A program made the position numbers and the translations under genes. Shown here in pieces: positions 8,945 through 12,531 of a stretch of 12,531 nt of DNA (position 1 is the stretch's first letter; each line of letters opens with the position of its first letter). Origin of the DNA: Dysgonamonadaceae bacterium (GTDB lineage: Bacteria > Bacteroidota > Bacteroidia > Bacteroidales > Azobacteroidaceae); contig JAITCT010000081.1 of the NCBI GenBank assembly GCA_031282925.1, positions 1 through 12,531 of the forward strand, in the 5' to 3' direction. The notes beneath the pieces are model-generated. The model was given only the letters and a program-made list of their open reading frames with translations, ran no database searches and was not told the origin of the DNA.

Positions 8945-9230
8945 TTTTACGTTTTTAGTAATATCGGGCGTGGTATTGTGCAGGGCGTGTTTCATCAGGG
9001 CAATCCCATCGTATGATTTATTTTCACCCCGGATACAGTATTTGTCGTAAATATTGGCGTTCCGGTAACCGGCCTTGACGGAATATTCATCGCGGATAGC
9101 GGAATAGTGAACACCGGTTTCCGCATCAAACAGGTAAGAGGCATATTTGCCGTAAATGCCTTCCGGTATCCAGCGTTCGCCGAAATTAAAGTCCAGTTCT
9201 TCAAAGGTAATCGGGCGCGGCGTGGCTTGG
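8945..9230 (-). pseudogene. Fragment of a conjugative-element helicase/DNA methylase protein
   Basis: One minus-strand frame, read from about 9230 down to 8945, has no stop and looks like conserved protein without a start codon: PRPITFEELDFNFGERWIP, then GIYGKYASYLFDAETGVHYS, DEYSVKAGYRNANIYDKY, and SYDGIALMKHALHNTTPDIT. From memory this matches an internal segment of the very large (about 2000-residue) SNF2-helicase/N6-DNA-methylase proteins carried by CTnDOT-like conjugative transposons of Bacteroidales. Only about 95 codons remain. Upstream it is cut by the IS21-type terminus near 9228-9231; downstream the frame continues through the 16-base repeats to a TGA at 8888-8890 with no family resemblance. 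It is therefore a gene scrap and should make no functional protein. Coding character is clear; the family name is from memory and moderately sure. Confidence 0.68.
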
Positions 9231-9277
9231 AAAAAACGGCAAAATAGACCCCTAAAAAACGGAGGAAACTGACCCCC
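9231..9277. repeat. Tandem terminal repeats at the IS21-type left end
   Basis: Two adjacent imperfect copies, 9231-9253 and 9254-9277, each begin AAAAAACGG and end in GACCCC, with a variable middle. IS21-family ends typically carry such multiple copies of the terminal repeat as transposase binding sites. Just inside, CCCGG (9275-9279) and CCGGG (9287-9291) could form a 5-base-pair hairpin with a 7-base loop. Confidence 0.55.
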
Positions 9278-9368
9278 GGAAGTTAACCGGGAAAAAAGTA
9301 AAAAGTTGTCATCGGGGATCGGGGTCTTACAGAAGAAGAATTATACCCGGATTAAACAACATTTATTC

Positions 9369-9406
9369 TGCCTGCAAAGTTACTTTATTTTTTTATTTGC
9401 GAGGCA
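9369..9406. repeat. Inverted repeat downstream of istB
   Basis: TGCCTGCAAA (9369-9378) pairs with TTTGCGAGGCA (9396-9406), with one bulged G and a 17-base AT-rich loop, 8 bases beyond the istB stop. Neither strand has a run of T directly after the stem, so it is not a standard intrinsic terminator. It may still be the transcript end structure of the istAB unit. The rest of 9278-9414 is AT-rich and holds no gene I can support. Confidence 0.4.
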
Positions 9407-9414
9407 AAAAAAAT

Positions 9415-10161
9415 CTAAATAAACTCATTTTCGGATTTGGATTTTCGTTTCCGGATCGATTCGCCCAAGAGTTCTACCCTTAAGGCATTGTGAACAATCC
9501 GATCGAGGACAGCATCGGCGACAGTTTTTTCGCCGATGACGTCGTACCATCCTTTCACCGGAACCTGCGATGTAATCAAAGTAGAGCGCTTTTTGTGTCG
9601 GTCTTCAATGATGTCCATCAAGATTCCTCTTGCCTGGGAATCAAAGGCTTGCATTCCAAAGTCGTCAAGTATCAGTAATTCTGTTCTTTCGATACGCTTC
9701 ATCTCAAGGAGGAATGTACCTTTCGCCTTGGCATACTTTAGCTGCTGCATCAGCTTGGCAGTACCGGCATAAATGACACGGTATCCATCCAGACAGGCTT
9801 TGTTCCCGAGTGCGGTTGCCAGATAACTCTTACCCGTTCCGGTAGGACCTGTAATAAACAAGTCCCTTCGTTCCCGGATAAAATCCATACAGGCGAGGCG
9901 TTCCACCTGATTGCGGTCTAATCCGCGCTCAAAAGAATAATCGACTTCTTCAAGTCGAGCGCTGTAACGGAAACAGGCTGCTTTTACCGCCCTTTCCACT
10001 GCGCGGTTTCGACGGTTATCCCATTCGCTGGCCACCAGATGGGCGATAAACTGATCCTGTGTCAGGCTTTCCTTAAGTGTTGTCTCCAATGATGTCTTAA
10101 AGGCGTCGTACATGCCGTAAAGATGCATCTTTTGAAGTCTTTCCAATGTTTGACTGTTCAT
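9415..10161 (-). CDS. istB: IS21-family transposition helper ATPase IstB
   Basis: DnaC/DnaA-like AAA+ ATPase that assists the IstA transposase in IS21 elements by handling target DNA. The protein (248 residues) has the expected N-terminal helical region (TLERLQKMHLYGMYDAF), Walker A GPTGTGKS at 105-112, Walker B LLILDDFG at 162-169, a sensor-like STLITSQ at 193-199, and the VLDRIVHNA arginine region at about 219-227. Length and motif spacing are normal, and the frame is intact from ATG to TAG. It lies 66 bases downstream of the istA remnant on the same strand. The ATPase may still be made, but without a full IstA it has no transposase partner here. Confidence 0.94.
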   Translation of the reverse strand: MNSQTLERLQKMHLYGMYDAFKTSLETTLKESLTQDQFIAHLVASEWDNRRNRAVERAVKAACFRYSARLEEVDYSFERGLDRNQVERLACMDFIRERRDLFITGPTGTGKSYLATALGNKACLDGYRVIYAGTAKLMQQLKYAKAKGTFLLEMKRIERTELLILDDFGMQAFDSQARGILMDIIEDRHKKRSTLITSQVPVKGWYDVIGEKTVADAVLDRIVHNALRVELLGESIRKRKSKSENEFI

Positions 10162-10227
10162 ACGATAAAAATAAAATTAAATGATTAAACATAAAAAAAT
10201 AAATGATACATGCTATATGCTATATGA
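10162..10227. other. istA-istB spacer, AT-rich
   Basis: A 66-base spacer between the istA remnant and istB. It is strongly AT-rich and contains a tandem 7-base repeat (TGCTATATGCTATATG, 10211-10226). No promoter or gene is evident. Confidence 0.5.
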
Positions 10228-10704
10228 TTATTTGTAATAGTCCCTACCCCTGATATTTTCATGTTCCGGCAAGAGGGCGGTTTCTTCCGGCAGTTCCATT
10301 TGTGCCGGACTGTTTAAGATGTCCTGTATCTCAAGAAAACCATACCGGCAGTAGCTGTCGGCCAGTCGGCAGGCGAATGAGAGGCGGTCAATTCCTACTT
10401 TACGGGCAAGGTTAAGGATGCCGGAACAGGTCTTTTTTGCCTGGTCGGGATACTTTTTTACCTCCAGTATTTTACGGATATAACGTTCTATGTCTTCGCT
10501 CATGGCGGCTGCCTGTTCGATGAACTTTTCGGCAGACCATTCCAGCAGTGCCCGGTGTTTATGGCAGAGATGCTCGGTAAGCAGGGTATATTTATACGGA
10601 CTACTGTCCCTGACATGCAGGGCTACCCGTTCGTATCCGTTGTATATCTCTACTTCTTGCGCATTATAAATGAGCTTAAGCTTTTTGCCTATCAGGGTAT
10701 GGGG
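10228..10704 (-). pseudogene. istA: C-terminal remnant of IS21-family transposase IstA
   Basis: Only about the last 158 codons of istA remain. The retained part is the region after the DDE catalytic core: PHTLIGKKLKLIYNAQEVEI, GYERVALHVR, EHLCHKHRALLEWSAEKFI, and CSGILNLARKVGIDRLSFAC, a pattern typical of IstA C-termini. An IstA protein is usually around 500 residues, so the DNA-binding and catalytic parts are absent. The cut falls exactly at the left inverted repeat of the IS4-family element (10705). The open frame continues 13 codons into that IS (ATG at 10741-10743), so a 171-residue hybrid could be translated, but it would lack catalytic residues. Confidence 0.88.
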
Positions 10705-10722
10705 CAATGTCATCAAGTTAAG
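10705..10722 (+). repeat. Left terminal inverted repeat of the IS4-family element
   Basis: CAATGTCATCAAGTTAAG, the exact reverse complement of 12141-12158. Confidence 0.93.
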
Positions 10723-10742
10723 GAAAAACAATAAAAAAGCCA

Positions 10743-10772
10743 TTGAAAATTACTCAAAAAGTATTATTTTAG
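10743..10772 (+). promoter_or_regulatory. Possible Bacteroidota-type promoter of the IS4 transposase
   Basis: TTG at 10743-10745 and TATTTTAG at 10765-10772 are 19 bases apart. They resemble the Bacteroides -33 TTG and -7 TAnnTTTG boxes, with one mismatch in the latter. The -7 box lies 25 bases before the transposase ATG. Weak motif in AT-rich DNA. Confidence 0.35.
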
Positions 10773-10797
10773 AATTGAAAACAAAAAATGATACAAA

Positions 10798-12138
10798 ATG
10801 AATAGTTCAATGGCAGAAACAAATGTAAGAATAATAGATGAATTAAAAAAATTTATAAGAGCCATCGTGAATAATCCAATAGAAAAAGCGCAGTATTGTA
10901 ATTCGTCGAAAGCATTTACACGCGATCGCATTTTGACCATGGAGAACACTATTATGTTGATTATGAATGCTCTAAAACGGAGTCTAAATATAGAATTACA
11001 AAGTTATTTTGATCACTTTGGAGAAAACAAAAGTTGTAGCAAACAAGCATTTTGTGAACAACGGGTCAAATTAAAGCCGGAATTTTTCCATGCATGGAAT
11101 CAGGTATTGGTTTCAAGTTTTTATAAACATTACGGAGATACTGTAAAAACATGGAAAGGGATGGTTTTATGGGCTATTGATGGCAGTAGTGTTCCCTTAC
11201 CGGAAACAGAGGATTTGTGGGATCTTTTTGGTGGAGCGAGTAATCAGACAGGAGAAAAGGTAAGTACCACGGCTCGTGTTTGTTGCGTATATGATGTACT
11301 GAATGCAATCATCATCAAAGGGTTCTTGCATTCTTATTTTGTTTCGGAAGAAGAAGTGATACCACCCTGTTTATCGGAATTGGAAATGGAAAAAAAGCTC
11401 TTTCTTTTTGACCGTGGTTATCCGAGTTATTGGTTGATGTATCTGTTAATGGAAAAAGGATCGAGATTTGTGATGCGCGTTCAGCGTAATGCCAACAATA
11501 TGGTAAGAGATTTTCTTGCCTCGGAAGCTACGGATATAACCATAGAATGGGCACCTCCTTCTACTTCCTTAAAAAAATTGAGAGATATGGGCAGAGCTAT
11601 CAGCAAAGATACTCTCATTCGGGTACGTATGGTTAAAGTAGTATTGGACACAGGCGAAACAGAGGTTTTAATCACCAATTTATATGAAACGGATGTTTAT
11701 GGAGAAGAAGAATTGCGGGAAGTCTACCATTTGCGTTGGGGAATAGAAACCTGCTATGGTTATCTGAAACAGGAACTTCAGTTGGGACAATTCAGTGGTA
11801 TAAGACCGATTTGTATCGAACAGGATTTTGCAGCCAATCTATTCCTGTTCAATCTTCAAAGTCTGATAGAAAAACAAACCGAAGCATACGTGGAGGCTGT
11901 GGGTAAAAAAAGAAAATACCGCTATAAAATCAATAAAAACAGTTCCTGGGCTTTGTTGAAAGACCGTGCAGTTCACTTGTTCTTACAGGAAGACTCTCGC
12001 AAAGTGCTGGTAGAATTAGAAAAATTATTTGAAATCTATTTGGAACCGATAAGACCCGCTCGCAAATATCCGCGAATAAAAAAGCGAAAGCCAAATGTCA
12101 AATATTATACGCTAACTAATTATAAACGTGCTTTATGA
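10798..12138 (+). CDS. IS4-family DDE transposase
   Basis: Transposase that catalyses movement of its IS by the DDE mechanism. The frame is intact at 446 residues. The acidic triad is visible: Asp128 in AIDGSSVPLP, Asp205 in LFDRGYPS, and Glu317 in the IS4 signature YHLRWGIETCYGYLK, which fits Y-(2)-R-(3)-E-(6)-K exactly. The N-terminal 120 residues include a helical DNA-binding-like region (SCSKQAFCEQRVKLKPEFFHAW), and the C-terminus is very basic (ARKYPRIKKRKP). ATG 10798 was chosen; an in-frame ATG at 10810 is an alternative. The stop lies 2 bases before the right inverted repeat, a tight layout typical of IS elements. The gene reads opposite to the interrupted istA. Confidence 0.94.
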   Translation: MNSSMAETNVRIIDELKKFIRAIVNNPIEKAQYCNSSKAFTRDRILTMENTIMLIMNALKRSLNIELQSYFDHFGENKSCSKQAFCEQRVKLKPEFFHAWNQVLVSSFYKHYGDTVKTWKGMVLWAIDGSSVPLPETEDLWDLFGGASNQTGEKVSTTARVCCVYDVLNAIIIKGFLHSYFVSEEEVIPPCLSELEMEKKLFLFDRGYPSYWLMYLLMEKGSRFVMRVQRNANNMVRDFLASEATDITIEWAPPSTSLKKLRDMGRAISKDTLIRVRMVKVVLDTGETEVLITNLYETDVYGEEELREVYHLRWGIETCYGYLKQELQLGQFSGIRPICIEQDFAANLFLFNLQSLIEKQTEAYVEAVGKKRKYRYKINKNSSWALLKDRAVHLFLQEDSRKVLVELEKLFEIYLEPIRPARKYPRIKKRKPNVKYYTLTNYKRAL

Positions 12139-12140
12139 GG

Positions 12141-12158
12141 CTTAACTTGATGACATTG
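12141..12158 (-). repeat. Right terminal inverted repeat of the IS4-family element
   Basis: CTTAACTTGATGACATTG, the exact reverse complement of 10705-10722. Confidence 0.93.
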
Positions 12159-12221
12159 GCGTCTACGCTACGTCGAGCGGGGGTCACCCATTTTTTCACT
12201 AAATTCATTGACATTGCCTAT
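12159..12221. other. Junction segment with a second IS-end-like sequence
   Basis: This spacer lies between the IS4 right end and the next gene. Read on the minus strand, 12218 to 12191 begins GGCAATGTCA and matches the left IS4 end (10703-10730) at 20 of 28 positions, with the first 10 identical. It therefore looks like a diverged second IS terminus in the same orientation as the right end. Separately, 12178-12198 read on the minus strand (TGAAAAAATGGGTGACCCCC) resembles the A6-GG-GACCCC pattern of the IS21-type left end. Either reading is possible; no gene is supported here. Confidence 0.45.
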
Positions 12222-12531
12222 TTAATATCCTGTTGTGTTATTATGTCTATATATTCTTTCATTTCGTCGCACCTCTCTTTCTTCATTGCTACTTGAAGTT
12301 CTATCTATAAAATCCAAATCCTCATTAAGTTTTCCTTGACGGTCTTCATCGTGTCCAGCCGACAGACCACCGCCTCGCGAAAACATAAACATAACAACAA
12401 AGGCAATAAGCCCAACAATAAGAGCAACAAGCATATAAACAATTAGACATATTGTTCCTGTAATAACAATGAGATAAAAAACAATAAAAGTCAACGTCTT
12501 GCTTGTATTTTTATATTTATATTTTGCTGCT
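12222..12531 (-). CDS. Unrecognised small membrane protein, 5' partial
   Basis: I do not recognise this protein. The minus-strand frame is open from the window edge (12531) to a TAA at 12222-12224, about 102 residues, so the true start probably lies outside; TTG 12494 is the only start-like codon before the hydrophobic part. It begins with Lys/Tyr-rich AAKYKYKNTSKT, then about 40 almost unbroken hydrophobic residues (FIVFYLIVITGTICLIVYM onward to FVVMFMF), enough for two membrane segments. A charged cytosol-like tail with HDEDRQGKLNEDLD and SSSNEEREVRRNERIYRHN follows. It reads towards the mobile-element junction. The strong membrane-plus-charged-tail layout supports a real gene, but nothing indicates its function. 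Confidence 0.5.
   Translation of the reverse strand, partial: AAKYKYKNTSKTLTFIVFYLIVITGTICLIVYMLVALIVGLIAFVVMFMFSRGGGLSAGHDEDRQGKLNEDLDFIDRTSSSNEEREVRRNERIYRHNNTTGY

Larger units (their letters stand above)
9228..10704 (-). mobile_element. Truncated IS21-family element (terminal repeats, istB, 3' part of istA)
   Basis: This stretch holds, in the minus-strand order istA then istB, the two-gene signature of IS21-family elements, followed by a terminus with tandem repeats. The left boundary is placed at the TG of 9228-9229, just where the helicase/methylase fragment stops; IS21 elements normally end in TG and CA. The other side is cut at 10704 by the IS4-family insertion. The N-terminal two thirds of istA and a definite right terminus are missing, so the element should not be able to transpose by itself. 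The exact left boundary is inferred and could shift by a few bases. Confidence 0.75.
10705..12158 (+). mobile_element. Complete IS4-family insertion sequence
   Basis: A 1454-base element bounded by perfect 18-base inverted repeats and carrying one transposase gene that fills nearly all of it. The inverted-repeat sequence CAATGTCATCAAGTTAAG resembles, from memory, ends of IS231/IS4Sa-type IS4 elements (CATGCCCATCAA and similar). It interrupts istA. The 10 bases outside each end (10695-10704 and 12159-12168) do not match, so no target duplication is seen, and the rest of istA is not on the far side. Gene and ends are intact, so the element itself could be active. Confidence 0.9.

Noticed and set aside
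8995..9204. 69-codon minus-strand frame (starting MKNWTLIS) as a gene
   Set aside because: It is a different frame from the one with conserved helicase/methylase-like protein sequence; it is a shadow of that fragment.
9275..9291. Intrinsic terminator (CCCGG/CCGGG hairpin)
   Set aside because: The stem is followed by A-rich rather than T-rich sequence on the + strand, and by no T run on the - strand; it fits better as part of the IS end.
12131..12208. Short minus-strand frame crossing the IS right end (ATG at 12206-12208)
   Set aside because: About 28 codons spanning an IS boundary with no motif; most likely chance.

Overview
The window looks like a chromosomal segment of a member of the Bacteroidota, most likely the Bacteroidales. 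The evidence is a SusC/RagA-type TonB-linked receptor followed directly by a SusD/RagB-type lipoprotein, start codons without Shine-Dalgarno sequences, a lipoprotein signal followed by Ser-Asp-Asp, and a remnant of a protein typical of Bacteroidota conjugative transposons. The genus cannot be fixed from the sequence alone.

Left part (1 to 8925, all + strand): an apparent four-gene operon. It holds a susC-like receptor (5' end outside the window), a susD-like surface lipoprotein 5 bases later, an exported S9-family serine peptidase 33 bases later, and an exported M14-family zinc carboxypeptidase 12 bases after that. No glycoside hydrolase, polysaccharide lyase, sulfatase or sensor is visible. 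With two exported peptidases as the only enzymes, the pair is more likely a peptide or protein uptake system (like RagAB of Porphyromonas gingivalis) than a glycan one. This is inference from gene content. The M14 gene is clearly richer in G+C than its neighbours, except over its signal peptide, and its last 29 codons look like run-on into intergenic sequence.

Right part (8926 to 12158): degraded mobile DNA. An out-of-context coding fragment on the minus strand (about 8945 to 9230) matches, from memory, the large helicase/DNA-methylase protein of CTnDOT-like conjugative elements. An IS21-family element abuts it, with tandem terminal repeats, an intact istB ATPase gene and only the C-terminal third of istA. 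The istA gene is cut by a complete IS4-family insertion sequence (10705 to 12158) with perfect 18-base terminal inverted repeats and a full DDE transposase. No target duplication flanks this IS, and the rest of istA is not found on its other side, so a deletion or rearrangement followed or accompanied insertion.

Far right (12159 to 12531): a 60-base junction carrying a second, diverged IS-end-like sequence, then the 3' part of an unrecognised minus-strand gene for a small membrane protein that runs off the window. No tRNA, rRNA or CRISPR array was seen, and no previously undescribed multi-gene system is evident. The points most worth checking are the SusCD-peptidase locus, the composition break in the M14 gene, and the nested, rearranged mobile-element scar.
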